Of a stretch of 64,000 nucleotides of DNA, positions 25,871 through 34,347 are shown piece after piece. How positions within the stretch are numbered: position 1 is the stretch's first letter; the number at the start of each line of letters is the position of its first letter. Location of the stretch: positions 248,001-312,000 of the forward strand of contig NZ_FNCJ01000005.1 in NCBI RefSeq assembly GCF_900100735.1, written 5' to 3'. A model generated the notes under the pieces. That model did no database searches. It saw nothing but the letters and a program-made list of their open reading frames with translations, and was not told the origin of the DNA. A program made the position numbers and the translations under genes. The stretch is from Paraburkholderia phenazinium. Its GTDB lineage: Bacteria > Pseudomonadota > Gammaproteobacteria > Burkholderiales > Burkholderiaceae.

Positions 25871-25886
25871 TCGGAGATTTGGGTGT

Positions 25887-26018
25887 ATGGCTACAATTAA
25901 CATAGATATAGATAGGATTACGAAGGTATATGAGAAATTGTGTACTGACGCGCGTAAGTTGTCGAGGAGACGGAGTGGGAGGGCGCTGATCGTGCGGAAG
26001 CGGTTTTCAGTAATGTAA
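25887..26018 (+). CDS. possible 43-residue basic peptide
   Basis: An ATG frame of 43 codons directly after the palindrome; the product is rich in Arg and Lys at its end (LSRRRSGRALIVRKRF). No convincing ribosome-binding site and no family. It may be chance; listed because the surrounding gap holds no other gene. Confidence 0.2.
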   Translation: MATINIDIDRITKVYEKLCTDARKLSRRRSGRALIVRKRFSVM

Positions 26019-26149
26019 AACCGTGGAATGGCATCATGTTATAAAAAACGGTGTAATGTCGCATATGATCTAAAATCAAAGCGAAACGTCGCTTAGGGTC
26101 TGTCACACCGTTCGCCTTCTCCTGCACTCTCAGAGAGCTTGGACCAAAA

Positions 26150-27604
26150 ATGAAAATTTCGGAGCGCTTCCAGTTACAGAAAACACAAGCAGAATTGGAC
26201 TTTGTTGACATTGATCCAGAACGCGACACCCCACTGTATCTAGATCCCCACCTTCTCTCGCAGAGGAATGACGCATTTGCAATAAATGCGCACCGTACTG
26301 TAGAGGACTTCTTCTCCCTACTCCTAGCTCTGATACGGGAGAATCGCCTCGAAGAAGCACGCTCTCTATTCTCAAACTTGCATGAACCGAACGAGACGTG
26401 CCTGGGAGTTTCAGTGGGCGCGCCACGTGGAAGGGGGGTTGGTGCAGTTCAGGCCGAGGAGATTTTTCAGAGCATCTCCCAGAGTAGGGCGGTTAGAACC
26501 GGCGTCGTTGAGCATATTGAAGATTGTAGAATCTTTGTGCCAAATGTGGATAAGGACAAAGTTTCCGACATGACCACGAATATCATCCGGGGCCATCTCA
26601 TAGATTACACGCAGAACCAATGTCTGCTCCACGGAATAGCGCTTAGGTCGGATACTGCTACGGGACCCTGTTGGAACCGAGCGACGCATGCATGGGAGGT
26701 CGGATATGACGACATGTTGGTTGTTGACGACAAGGTGATTCTCCTCGTTCCGAAAGCTATCGTTTCGTTTGCCAAGATTTTTGCGCTAGGAAAGTACCAC
26801 CAACATTTCGTCTTGAACTTCCTGAAGCATGAGCAGTTGAGTACCAACGGTCCTTTCGTGCGCCGGAGGCAGCTAAGGAACGGTGCGGAGAAGGTCTGGG
26901 TGGTGAAGAAAGAGCTGTCCGAGTCTATTGCGCCGCCAACCAAGGATTTCGCAACAAGTTTCACGTTGCAGCACGGGCAGGTTTTCGCAAATTTTAAGGC
27001 ATGGGCAAGTCAAAACGCCAAACCACTCGGTGACGGCGAACTTGCCCCCGACGAGGACATCACGGTCATCGCTCTATACCTTGCGGATAGGCTGACACAT
27101 ACGCCGGTCGGGAATGATTCGGCTTCCGCGTACCATCGATTAATGGTTGGCATTTTAGAGCTGGTTTTCTATCCGAATCTCAGTTGTCCTCAAGTTGAGC
27201 GCGAGATTCACGAAGGGCGGAAGCGTATCGACATTGTGTTTGACAATTCTGCGATTACCGGATTTTTTTGGCGTGTTCATCAGATTCAGCACATTCCTGC
27301 CCAGTACGTAATGGTGGAGTGCAAAAACTACGGACGCGAAATCGGGAATCCTGAGGTTGATCAAATTGCAGGTCGATTTTCTGCGAACAGAGGCAGAGTA
27401 GGCTTGTTGTTATGTCGTTCTGTGGATAACTTTGATCGCTTGTTAGACCGCTGTCGGGACGTCTACAGGGATAATCAAGAGTTAATAATACCGTTAGTGG
27501 ACGCGGATTTTTTACAGATTTTACTCGCCCGAAGCCTCGATCCAACCGATAGGAGCGAGGAACAGTTATTAGCTGGTCGCGCACGAGACATTATTGTTGC
27601 TTAA
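26150..27604 (+). CDS. orphan PD-(D/E)XK nuclease-like protein
   Basis: A 484-residue soluble protein. Near its C-terminus it has a restriction-endonuclease-like active-site pattern: Glu in HEGRKR, Asp361 in RIDIVF, then Glu390 and Lys392 in VECKNYG, followed by EVDQIAGRF. The first 350 residues match nothing I recognise; they contain FVDIDPERDTPLYLDPHLL and DKVILLVPKAIVSFAK. It stands alone, with no methyltransferase or partner gene, and is AT-rich compared with the core genome. A phage-defence role is an inference from the fold and from its place as cargo of a mobile element. Confidence 0.65.
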   Translation: MKISERFQLQKTQAELDFVDIDPERDTPLYLDPHLLSQRNDAFAINAHRTVEDFFSLLLALIRENRLEEARSLFSNLHEPNETCLGVSVGAPRGRGVGAVQAEEIFQSISQSRAVRTGVVEHIEDCRIFVPNVDKDKVSDMTTNIIRGHLIDYTQNQCLLHGIALRSDTATGPCWNRATHAWEVGYDDMLVVDDKVILLVPKAIVSFAKIFALGKYHQHFVLNFLKHEQLSTNGPFVRRRQLRNGAEKVWVVKKELSESIAPPTKDFATSFTLQHGQVFANFKAWASQNAKPLGDGELAPDEDITVIALYLADRLTHTPVGNDSASAYHRLMVGILELVFYPNLSCPQVEREIHEGRKRIDIVFDNSAITGFFWRVHQIQHIPAQYVMVECKNYGREIGNPEVDQIAGRFSANRGRVGLLLCRSVDNFDRLLDRCRDVYRDNQELIIPLVDADFLQILLARSLDPTDRSEEQLLAGRARDIIVA

Positions 27605-27693
27605 CCGTCCGTCGGATTGGCCTTGATTTTCAGTAATTTTATTATATAAGAATATAGAGCCGCTCGAAGCGAAGAACAAGCAAGGTCAACCTT

Positions 27694-27737
27694 TATCACG
27701 CTATGGCGTGATACCGGATATTCTGGGGTTCCCCCAG
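27694..27737. other. probable origin of transfer (oriT)
   Basis: An inverted repeat TATCACGC-TATG-GCGTGATA (27694-27713) followed 9 bases later by a second dyad CTGGGG/CCCCAG (27723-27737), 80 bases upstream of mobC. Paired dyads just before mobC are the usual layout of the nick region of MOB-P and related relaxases. I cannot place the nick site; the sequence between the dyads (CCGGATATT) is a candidate. Confidence 0.6.
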
Positions 27738-27816
27738 TCCCCTGAGCTGCAACACCGCTAAACAGGACACAGCAACGCTAGCACGGCCCAAAACCATATA
27801 ACAACAAGGAGCCGAT

Positions 27817-28245
27817 ATGGATAACGATTTACACTGCAGTATCGAGGCCGACGCCTCACGACTCAAGAGGCAGACCGGACAGTCCGGCAGCGACGGAAAC
27901 CAGCACGTCCGCGACAAGCGAGTCGAATTTCGCGTCACCGTCGTTGAGCACGCGCAGTTGCGCGCCATGGCACTTGCGAACGGCTGCAACTCACTCGCTC
28001 AATATGCACGGGAAGTGGCGTTAAGGGCAGGCAGTGGCACGATCCCAACCAGCGCCTACCACGACCAGTTGAAATGGCTGCAGGAAGTCAATCGTATCGG
28101 GAACCACGTTGAGGAGATATCAGCGAAGCTGCGCGGCGGTCACGAACCCGACGAAGAAATGCTGCTCGTGCTGTTGCAGATACAGGAGCTGACTGAACAA
28201 GTGTGGCAGGAGGCGAAGTACGGAGCGAAAACGGACGCGGCATGA
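27817..28245 (+). CDS. mobC: MobC-like relaxosome accessory protein
   Basis: A 142-residue DNA-binding protein. The core (RDKRVEFRVTVVEHAQLRAMALANGCNSLAQYAREVALRAG) is the ribbon-helix-helix-like pattern of MobC proteins, and the C-terminal helix (LKWLQEVNRIGNHVEEISAKLRGG) carries the conserved N-x-I-G-N-x block of the MobC family. MobC binds oriT and helps the relaxase open the strands. AAGGAG precedes the ATG, and the stop overlaps the relaxase start (ATGA). Confidence 0.85.
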   Translation: MDNDLHCSIEADASRLKRQTGQSGSDGNQHVRDKRVEFRVTVVEHAQLRAMALANGCNSLAQYAREVALRAGSGTIPTSAYHDQLKWLQEVNRIGNHVEEISAKLRGGHEPDEEMLLVLLQIQELTEQVWQEAKYGAKTDAA

Positions 28246-29615
28246 TTGTTCGAATTTTCAATGCGGGGATTTCCACCGGGGAGTCCCCCGTCAACTACCT
28301 GCTGAGCGAGCGTGACCATGCCGGCGAGCAGCGTGCCGTCATGCCGTTTGTTCTATCGGGCAACCCGGATACCACCATAGCCGTAATTAACAGCATTCAG
28401 CGCAAGCATAAGTATGTGTCCGGCGCGATTGCGTTCCGCGACACTGAACGTCCCACGCGCGAGCAATTGCACGGGGTCATTCGAACATTCAAGGAAACGT
28501 TTTGCCCGGGCCTCTCGGGCGATCAGTTCAACAGCCTGTTCGTATTGCACGAGGACAAAGGCAATACCGAGGTGCATTTCGTCGTGCCCATGATCGAGTT
28601 CGCCAGTGGCAGAGGCAAGCGCATGAACATACACCCGCCTGGTGGCCAGAACGTTCGGCTATACGAGGCGTTCACGCAGGTTATGAACCACCGCTTGGGT
28701 TATGCGCAGGTCATAGCTGACCCGTTGAAGCTTGCCATGAGTGGTTTCGAGCGGCGGACGAAAGTCGGGCAGCGTGATCGCGACAACAAGCTGTTTTTGC
28801 ACAAGCGTCTGACGCGAATGATCCGCTCAGGTGAGGTCGCGAGCCGTGACCAACTATGCCACGTCCTCAGCGAAGAATTCGGTGTCGAAATCACCCGCCA
28901 AGGCCGCGACTATATTTCAGCGAAGTTTCCCGGCGACGCGAAAGCTAAACGTTTCCGTGGGCCGTTCTATCGTGCCGACGCAGACTATGGGCGATTGCTT
29001 CAGCAGGCACAAGAAGTAAAACAGGACCGCTACCTTTCACCGGCTGAATATGAGCAAGCTAGAACGACGCTGGGCGCGCTTGTTGAAGTCCGTCGGCAGT
29101 TCAATGTGCAGGCGTATCTTTCGCCTCGTCGGCTGCGACCGGCAAGCTCACGGCCAGTTCCCCGTACGACATATAAACCAATAACAAAAACTCAAAAGGA
29201 GATCAGTATGAAACCAGAAGTTGCAGCAATAAAGCAGATTGTCCGAGACGCAATGGAAGCGGTTGGCCTGATTCGCGCCGGTCGTCCGTTAGCGACGATT
29301 CGCCGTTCGAAGGCGGACGTCCTGACCAGCATGCGTAGCATTCGGGAGCGCGCCGTCTACCAACCGGACGAAGACCGGGCGCATACAGACATGGACCTCG
29401 TCCATGAAGTAGAGGGTGCGCTTGGCGCGATCCAGTCCGATATCAATGGGGCGACGTCGGACGTGAATCATGCAAAGACATCGGGAGAACGTAGTCGTGC
29501 CGAACTTAGACTAATCAGGCTCACGGCGCAAAAGAGACGACTGCAAATGCAGCTTGAGCAAGCGAGGGTTCGGCAGTTGAACAACATCGCCCGGAACAAG
29601 CTCTTGAGTCGATAG
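28242..29615 (+). CDS. MobA/VirD2-type relaxase
   Basis: A 457-residue relaxase that would nick oriT and pilot the DNA strand. The start is ATG 28242, overlapping the mobC stop. Motif III histidines are seen in HEDKGNTEVHFVVP (His103 and His112). The catalytic tyrosine is probably the one in SPVNYLL (near residue 18) of the N-terminal motif I. The C-terminal 130 residues are charged and helical, and begin after a strong internal ribosome-binding site (AAAAGGAG) and in-frame ATG at 29208. No type IV coupling protein is encoded in the element. Confidence 0.88.
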   Translation: MIVRIFNAGISTGESPVNYLLSERDHAGEQRAVMPFVLSGNPDTTIAVINSIQRKHKYVSGAIAFRDTERPTREQLHGVIRTFKETFCPGLSGDQFNSLFVLHEDKGNTEVHFVVPMIEFASGRGKRMNIHPPGGQNVRLYEAFTQVMNHRLGYAQVIADPLKLAMSGFERRTKVGQRDRDNKLFLHKRLTRMIRSGEVASRDQLCHVLSEEFGVEITRQGRDYISAKFPGDAKAKRFRGPFYRADADYGRLLQQAQEVKQDRYLSPAEYEQARTTLGALVEVRRQFNVQAYLSPRRLRPASSRPVPRTTYKPITKTQKEISMKPEVAAIKQIVRDAMEAVGLIRAGRPLATIRRSKADVLTSMRSIRERAVYQPDEDRAHTDMDLVHEVEGALGAIQSDINGATSDVNHAKTSGERSRAELRLIRLTAQKRRLQMQLEQARVRQLNNIARNKLLSR

Positions 29616-29648
29616 GCGTTTTGGGTGCTTTTGTCGGGAGCTCAATTT

Positions 29649-30329
29649 CTACGACTCCGGTGGCTTCCGGTCTTTCAGCTTTGCGAGACGTTGTTTAAAG
29701 TCTTCGTATCGGTCAGAGAGATCGTAGATATATTCCACAATCGCGTACGCGAAGATTTGCAGGTCGTCAGCGTCTTGTCTTGAGATCGAAATCTCGTCTG
29801 GGTGCGCCGCGAGGTTTCGGAAGGCGTGGAGCTGCTGACTCCAATCGAGAAGCCTGTCGTCGATATGATTAAGTTCGCGGAGGCGTTTGATTCCGTTTGC
29901 CAATGTTAATTTCTTTTTGTGCCCTTCGGGCTCGTGAAGAATGTCCCGGCAGAGAGCCTCTAGTGCTCTGCCCAGCATGACGCAGGCAGCAATGCTTGCG
30001 TTCGCTTGCAAAGCTCGGTCGGCTTCCGCAAGCGACTCAGATACAACCCTAGGGACGCGACCACTCAAGAACGCTTTCGGCGGCTTCGGGTACACCCGCA
30101 CAACGTCGGACCACCGATCTTCATAGGCATCGTATCCTTCGAAGTCGACCTGTTGTGATTCGCCGACCAATAGGGTACGACAGCGCGGGCAATGGCCAAC
30201 ATGTATCCTTTCCCCGTATGGCTGATTTGAGTCTTCGTCCGAGTAAAATCGCTCTCCTTTTCCTTCCTCAATCGCTGCGACCTTTGCCTTGCAATGAAGA
30301 CAGTCGACCACGAACGTGACAGTTGACAT
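29649..30329 (-). CDS. DUF4145 domain protein
   Basis: A 226-residue protein. An N-terminal zinc ribbon is formed by CLHCKAK and CPRCRT (residues about 10-50), followed by the helical DUF4145 core with ARALEALCRDIL and LHAFRNLAAHPDEI (an HEPN-like helical pattern). DUF4145 occurs alone and fused to restriction enzymes, and is frequent on mobile elements, but no activity is established. It is transcribed opposite to the relaxase, ending 33 bases away. Confidence 0.8.
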   Translation of the reverse strand: MSTVTFVVDCLHCKAKVAAIEEGKGERFYSDEDSNQPYGERIHVGHCPRCRTLLVGESQQVDFEGYDAYEDRWSDVVRVYPKPPKAFLSGRVPRVVSESLAEADRALQANASIAACVMLGRALEALCRDILHEPEGHKKKLTLANGIKRLRELNHIDDRLLDWSQQLHAFRNLAAHPDEISISRQDADDLQIFAYAIVEYIYDLSDRYEDFKQRLAKLKDRKPPES

Positions 30330-30383
30330 AAGAATCGCCCGATTGGCTAATGGAGAGTTGATCGGAAGGGCGTGATCGCTGTC

Positions 30384-30983
30384 CTAAGATTTCGGCGGGA
30401 GTATCGTAGCCTCCTCAAATCTACCATTCGGCATATCGCATCTGGCACGGATAGGGAAAGAGTTTGTACCATTGCTGTCGAAAAGTCCGCTCATAATCGG
30501 GTGCGCTGCGGAATATTCAGGGTCTTGAGGAAGTTGATTCCAGTATCGGACCACGCCGTAACTGGTAGGCCCCGGTGGTGAAATCCGGTGTTGAACATCG
30601 AGGCGGCATGCTTCGAGCGCGTCAGCCCGCGTCTGCGGCCGGAGCAGATTTGTTTGCTCGATTACGCATTCCCGCGTCTTGTCGATTTCCTCAACGATAG
30701 CCTTGCTACTATCCGGGGATTTGGTTGCAATGGACTGCAGTAACGCGGTTTCCTCGGCCTTGATACTCTGCGTCATGGTCGCTTCAAAGCTCGTCGAGAC
30801 GGATTTTTTCAACGTAATGTCGAACGCTGCTTTGTAAATGTCCGAGACTTGGCTCTCAGAGCCGATTCCGCAGATCGTGATCGCCTGATTGATTGCTGTT
30901 GACTGTGCGTGCTCTGTTTGCGTTTGTGTTGCGCATGCGCCTAGCAGGAATACAGGTAGTAAAAGAGACGGATAGTTTTTCAT
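30384..30983 (-). CDS. putative lipoprotein, unknown
   Basis: A 199-residue protein with a lipoprotein signal: MKNYPSLLLPVFLLGAC, lipobox LLGAC with Cys17. The mature part is helical and polar (ESQVSDIYKAAFDITLKKSVSTSFEATM; AEETALLQSIATKSPDSSKAIVEEIDKTRECVIEQ) and ends in a region rich in Pro and Gly. No family recognised. It is 54 bases upstream of the DUF4145 gene on the same strand, so an operon is possible. Confidence 0.65.
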   Translation of the reverse strand: MKNYPSLLLPVFLLGACATQTQTEHAQSTAINQAITICGIGSESQVSDIYKAAFDITLKKSVSTSFEATMTQSIKAEETALLQSIATKSPDSSKAIVEEIDKTRECVIEQTNLLRPQTRADALEACRLDVQHRISPPGPTSYGVVRYWNQLPQDPEYSAAHPIMSGLFDSNGTNSFPIRARCDMPNGRFEEATILPPKS

Positions 30984-31328
30984 TAGCGGTTTCTTCGCCG
31001 AGGGGTGTTAAGTTTATCTATGCTTTTACGGCAAAACTTATCCGTACTTTAGAGCAGACTACCTGACGGTATGCGTTCCGCATGTATAGGGTTCACAACT
31101 GACTGTTTGGGACGCGTCGCGCTAGTCCGTGTTCTATCCAGTTGTTTCTGAGACCGCTTCGCAATCGACGAAAAACCCGACATTAGGGCGGAGCGGCTAT
31201 GTCCGAGGCCGTCGCAGTTACAACTCGACATGATAGATCTGAACGGCTTATCCACCGCTTCCTCGCTCTTGGCCCATGCATTGGCCGCTTCGAAAACGTG
31301 GATAAACCGTTCTGAACGATAGGACCGA
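30984..31328. other. intergenic region, nothing clear
   Basis: 345 bases between the small membrane-protein gene and the lipoprotein gene. Weak reading frames exist on the minus strand but have no start signals or motifs. The promoter of the lipoprotein gene should lie at its left end. Confidence 0.4.
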
Positions 31329-31760
31329 TTACAGCACGTCGTTGGCGGGAATGCTGAACAACTGCCGGTTCACATTGGCGAAGTACACAACCCATGACCC
31401 GACGACGAGGCCGACCACCGCGTGGAAGGGCGAATTTCCAGCGAATCCGGCATAGAGAAAGCCGCACGCAATAACGGCGACTACCGAACCCAAGAGGATC
31501 CCCGTCATTTTCGCCCGGAAGACGGTGCCGTCCGCCCGTGACACGCCAGCGATAATCTTCTTGCCAAAGTACGAGACAATCCAAATCGAAATTGGCGTGC
31601 TGTTGTGCAGGGCTTCTTGCAGGATTCCACCCAATGCGTCGCTGACACCGACATTCTTGATACGGTGATCCCCGATTTCAATATACGTGTAACGGTCCCC
31701 TCGCCCGGCCGACGACGAACCAGCCCCCAGCGTTTTCAGTTGCCCGGTGTATTGCTTCAT
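31329..31760 (-). CDS. two-helix membrane protein, unknown
   Basis: A 143-residue protein begun at ATG 31760, where GGGAG fits as ribosome-binding site. Residues 1-80 are a soluble domain (YTYIEIGDHRIKNVGVSDALG; ISIWIVSYFGKKIIAGVSRADG) and two hydrophobic helices follow (MTGILLGSVVAVIACGFLYAG and FHAVVGLVVGSWVVYFA). The soluble part looks like a small beta domain. No family recognised. Confidence 0.6.
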   Translation of the reverse strand: MKQYTGQLKTLGAGSSSAGRGDRYTYIEIGDHRIKNVGVSDALGGILQEALHNSTPISIWIVSYFGKKIIAGVSRADGTVFRAKMTGILLGSVVAVIACGFLYAGFAGNSPFHAVVGLVVGSWVVYFANVNRQLFSIPANDVL

Positions 31761-31809
31761 ATTGACTCCCAAGAGGTATCAGGCGGGACGCAAGGCCGCG
31801 CCTCTATGG

Positions 31810-32433
31810 TCAGAACTTGTATTGCGCGCCGACCGTGAAGAGATTCGAAGTCATGTCCACGGTGTGTTCGCCGGCCGCTGCTTTGAAGTGTTGCCACTCA
31901 GTCCGGATCGCGAAATGCCTGGTGAAGTTGTACGCGGCACCCAGTCCAAATGACGGACGCACGGACCAGTCGGTGTTATCTGCGTCAGGCGTGCCTTCCA
32001 TGCGTACAAAATCCGCGCCGTATTCATGAGATCGATTCGCTAGCATGGACGCACCGGCCTTTGCGAACACCTGAAGGTTGCCGAAATCGTAGCTGCCGAC
32101 CAATGATAGATTGAAGCCCAGCATGGTCATGTCGTTCGTGCGGTCAATCGTCTGGAACTTGACTGACTGTTTCCCGAGATTCAGTGCTTCCGCTTCGATA
32201 CCGAGGTATTTAAAGGCTTGATACCCAGCGAAAAGCTTGTAGCCCAAGTCGCCGGAGTTCTTCGTGTATGGCAAATCCGGTCCGAGCGTGATTTGCGAGT
32301 CGTCAGAGTGAATCTGGCTGCGTCCCACAGACGCGCCCATGTAGAACCCCGTATCAGCCGCCATTGCCGTGGCACTGGCGCACGCCGCCACTGCCACGAA
32401 CCACAACGCTGCCATAGCACGCTTGTTGCGCAT
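31810..32433 (-). CDS. outer-membrane beta-barrel protein (OmpA-like/OmpW-size)
   Basis: A 207-residue protein from ATG 32433 with AAAGGGA upstream. The signal peptide runs to ASATAMAA near residue 26, followed by TGFYMGASVGRSQIH, the usual first strand of eight-stranded barrels. Alternating hydrophobic strands follow (LGYKLFAGYQAFKYLGIEAEAL; FNLSLVGSYDFGNLQVFAKAGAS; SFGLGAAYNFTRHFAIRTEWQHF), and the chain ends in AQYKF, the C-terminal aromatic signature for outer-membrane insertion. A surface protein on a mobile element may alter phage adsorption or exclude related elements; this is speculation. Confidence 0.8.
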   Translation of the reverse strand: MRNKRAMAALWFVAVAACASATAMAADTGFYMGASVGRSQIHSDDSQITLGPDLPYTKNSGDLGYKLFAGYQAFKYLGIEAEALNLGKQSVKFQTIDRTNDMTMLGFNLSLVGSYDFGNLQVFAKAGASMLANRSHEYGADFVRMEGTPDADNTDWSVRPSFGLGAAYNFTRHFAIRTEWQHFKAAAGEHTVDMTSNLFTVGAQYKF

Positions 32434-32504
32434 GTCGATCCCTTTCTGGTTATTGGAAGGACGCACGGTTTGGCCGTGCTGGGCGCGATCATAGCGTAAA
32501 CTGT

Positions 32505-32533
32505 AACCATATCCGGTGAAACCATATCCCGTG
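32505..32533. promoter_or_regulatory. tandem operator candidate for the XRE regulator
   Basis: Two direct repeats, AACCATATCCGGTG (32505-32518) and AACCATATCCCGTG (32520-32533), 15 bases apart and differing at one base. They lie in the divergent region between the barrel gene (minus) and the XRE gene (plus). Their position and spacing suggest binding of the XRE protein to control both genes. Confidence 0.6.
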
Positions 32534-32565
32534 GCGATTTATACACAGTCGGGGAAACATTGGGT

Positions 32566-32844
32566 ATGGCTACTTCCCCAATTTCCGCGTCTGACAAGGC
32601 TAAGCCGCCGGTACTAGTGGCTTTTGGTGCTGCGGTTCGGCGTCACCGCAAAGCAAAGGGTTTTTCTCAGGAAGCCTTCGGGGACGCTTGCGGAATCGAC
32701 CGAAGCTACATGGGCGGGATCGAGCGCGGCGAGCACAATCTGGCGCTCGTCAATATCATGAAGATCATTGATACCCTCGGGCTTCAGCCGTCAGAGTTCT
32801 TTAAGGACCTGGACGACCTGAAATCGGCTGTACGTAACGGCTGA
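32566..32844 (+). CDS. XRE-family transcriptional regulator
   Basis: A 92-residue protein with one helix-turn-helix domain: GAAVRRHRKAKGFSQEAFGDACGIDRSYMGGIERGEHNLALVNIMKIIDTLGLQPSEFF. The start is ATG 32566 with GGGGAA upstream. It is divergent from the outer-membrane-protein gene, with tandem repeats between. It likely controls maintenance or excision of the element, as small XRE proteins next to integrases often do. Confidence 0.85.
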   Translation: MATSPISASDKAKPPVLVAFGAAVRRHRKAKGFSQEAFGDACGIDRSYMGGIERGEHNLALVNIMKIIDTLGLQPSEFFKDLDDLKSAVRNG

Positions 32845-33017
32845 GACGATTCGCCCGTTGGGGTGCCGCAGTTTTTCCTTTAGTCCTGTCTTCCCGTGAA
32901 CCAAGAGAACCGTGTGAGCGCGCCGTCGGCGCAGGCACGATTGCGTTCGTGTATTCGGCGATAGGACGGGCTAGTATCTCGCCCCGGATCATTTGGCGCG
33001 GCGAGATCAGACGGGAA

Positions 33018-34337
33018 CTACCAAAAGAGCGTGATTGGGAATTCCAACAGGTCCACGGTCCGCTTCAGCGTGACAATCTGTTTTTCGTGCTGATAGTTCA
33101 CGAAGTGCGGTGACGACAGGTTGAGCGCCGTTTGCTCGTAGTGCCCGACAATCGCCATGAGCATGGCAGGGTGGGTATGCATTTCCGTCATGCGATTGAT
33201 AAAGGTGTGACGGAACGAGTGGAACACCTTCCTGTCGTCGGTGAATTTCAGCTTATCCAGATACTGGCCAAACCGGCGCGACATGTTTTTACTGTAACCG
33301 TTTTTGCCGTCCCTGAGGTGCGGGAACAGCATTTCCTTGTTCTGGGTTCGCAACCCCTCCACGTAAGCCAGAAACCCAGACCGCTCAATCGCTTTGTGAA
33401 GCGGGATCTTGCGGATCGAATTGCGGTTCTTGGCCTGCTCGATCTCGAAATACCATACGCCGCTTTCGTGCCGGATCTGGCTCAGTTTCAGGCTTGCGAG
33501 CTCTTCCACCCGAGCGCCGGTATAAAGCGCAAGGAAGGGGAGCCAGTGGTAGTCAGGCTTATTCATGAATGCCCGATACGGCTCCTCGTCAAAGATCAGC
33601 TTCAAATCGCCGTCAGTGAAGTCTCGATACGATTCCACCTTTTGCTTCAGCTTCGATTTACGTGACACCCGAACTTTCTCGAACGGGTTGGTCTGGAAAT
33701 ACAGGTTGTTATCGATTGCGTAGGCAAACAGGTCTTTCAGGAACGACGTTTTCGCGTTAATACGACTGGCCGAATGGTTTGAAGCGATCAGGCGATTCTT
33801 GTAGCTGACCGCGCTGTCGGCGCCGTAGGTGTTGATATCCTTGTTCTCGAAAAAGCCGTGGAACTCGGTGAACGTCCGTTCCTTGTCGTCAATCGTTTTC
33901 GGGACATTGTCCAGCCGCTTCTCAGCCAGATAGAGGGCGATCACCTCTGAGAGCAGTTTGCTTTTGGGCTTGGCCGGTTCGATTTTCTGCGGATTAGGGC
34001 CAGCGAGAGTTTTCGCCAGTTGCTCAGTCGTGAGCGACAGCATTTGCTCGGACGTCATGCCCAGCCGGTCCAGAATCTGGAACAGCATGCCCGTCTCTTC
34101 CTGCTTGATATTGTTGAATTGAACGCCGTTGGGAAAGACGACGTCGAGTCGGCGCACATTGCCTGCGTTAAGGATTGTCTTGTTCATTTCCACCTGCAAG
34201 TTGAGTAACAATGCAGCCAATTTTGCCTGGCGGAAATCCTTGGTACCAAGGGAACGTCGGGTATCGAGTTCGCCTTGACAAATGCGCAGATAGTAGACCC
34301 CGTGACGGGACTTGAGGAGGCGTGGAAGCTTGTGCAA
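33018..34337 (-). CDS. int: tyrosine recombinase (integrase) of the element
   Basis: A 439-residue site-specific recombinase. The N-terminus (LLKSRHGVYYLRICQGELDTRRSLGTKDFRQAKLAALLL) is the arm-binding-like domain of this integrase group, a core-binding domain follows, and the catalytic domain shows TGARVEELASLKL (Arg near 275), HSFRHTF (near 374) and the late tyrosine in SPHFVNY (near 412). It lies 82 bases from the att core and points away from the tRNA. The only usable start is TTG 34337; the next upstream stop leaves no ATG or GTG, so expression is probably weak. Candidate arm sites overlap its promoter region. Confidence 0.92.
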   Translation of the reverse strand: MHKLPRLLKSRHGVYYLRICQGELDTRRSLGTKDFRQAKLAALLLNLQVEMNKTILNAGNVRRLDVVFPNGVQFNNIKQEETGMLFQILDRLGMTSEQMLSLTTEQLAKTLAGPNPQKIEPAKPKSKLLSEVIALYLAEKRLDNVPKTIDDKERTFTEFHGFFENKDINTYGADSAVSYKNRLIASNHSASRINAKTSFLKDLFAYAIDNNLYFQTNPFEKVRVSRKSKLKQKVESYRDFTDGDLKLIFDEEPYRAFMNKPDYHWLPFLALYTGARVEELASLKLSQIRHESGVWYFEIEQAKNRNSIRKIPLHKAIERSGFLAYVEGLRTQNKEMLFPHLRDGKNGYSKNMSRRFGQYLDKLKFTDDRKVFHSFRHTFINRMTEMHTHPAMLMAIVGHYEQTALNLSSPHFVNYQHEKQIVTLKRTVDLLEFPITLFW

Positions 34338-34347
34338 GTCGGCACCT

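Larger units (their letters stand above)
25815..26149. other. intergenic region with long palindrome
   Basis: 335 bases between the WYL-like gene and the nuclease-like gene, clearly AT-rich. It contains the perfect 32-base palindrome (25839-25870), a weak 43-codon frame (25887-26018) and presumably the promoter of the nuclease-like gene. Nothing else is seen. Confidence 0.5.

Noticed and set aside
31049..31255. 68-codon frame between the membrane-protein and lipoprotein genes
   Set aside because: No ribosome-binding site, no motif, and a composition like random sequence.
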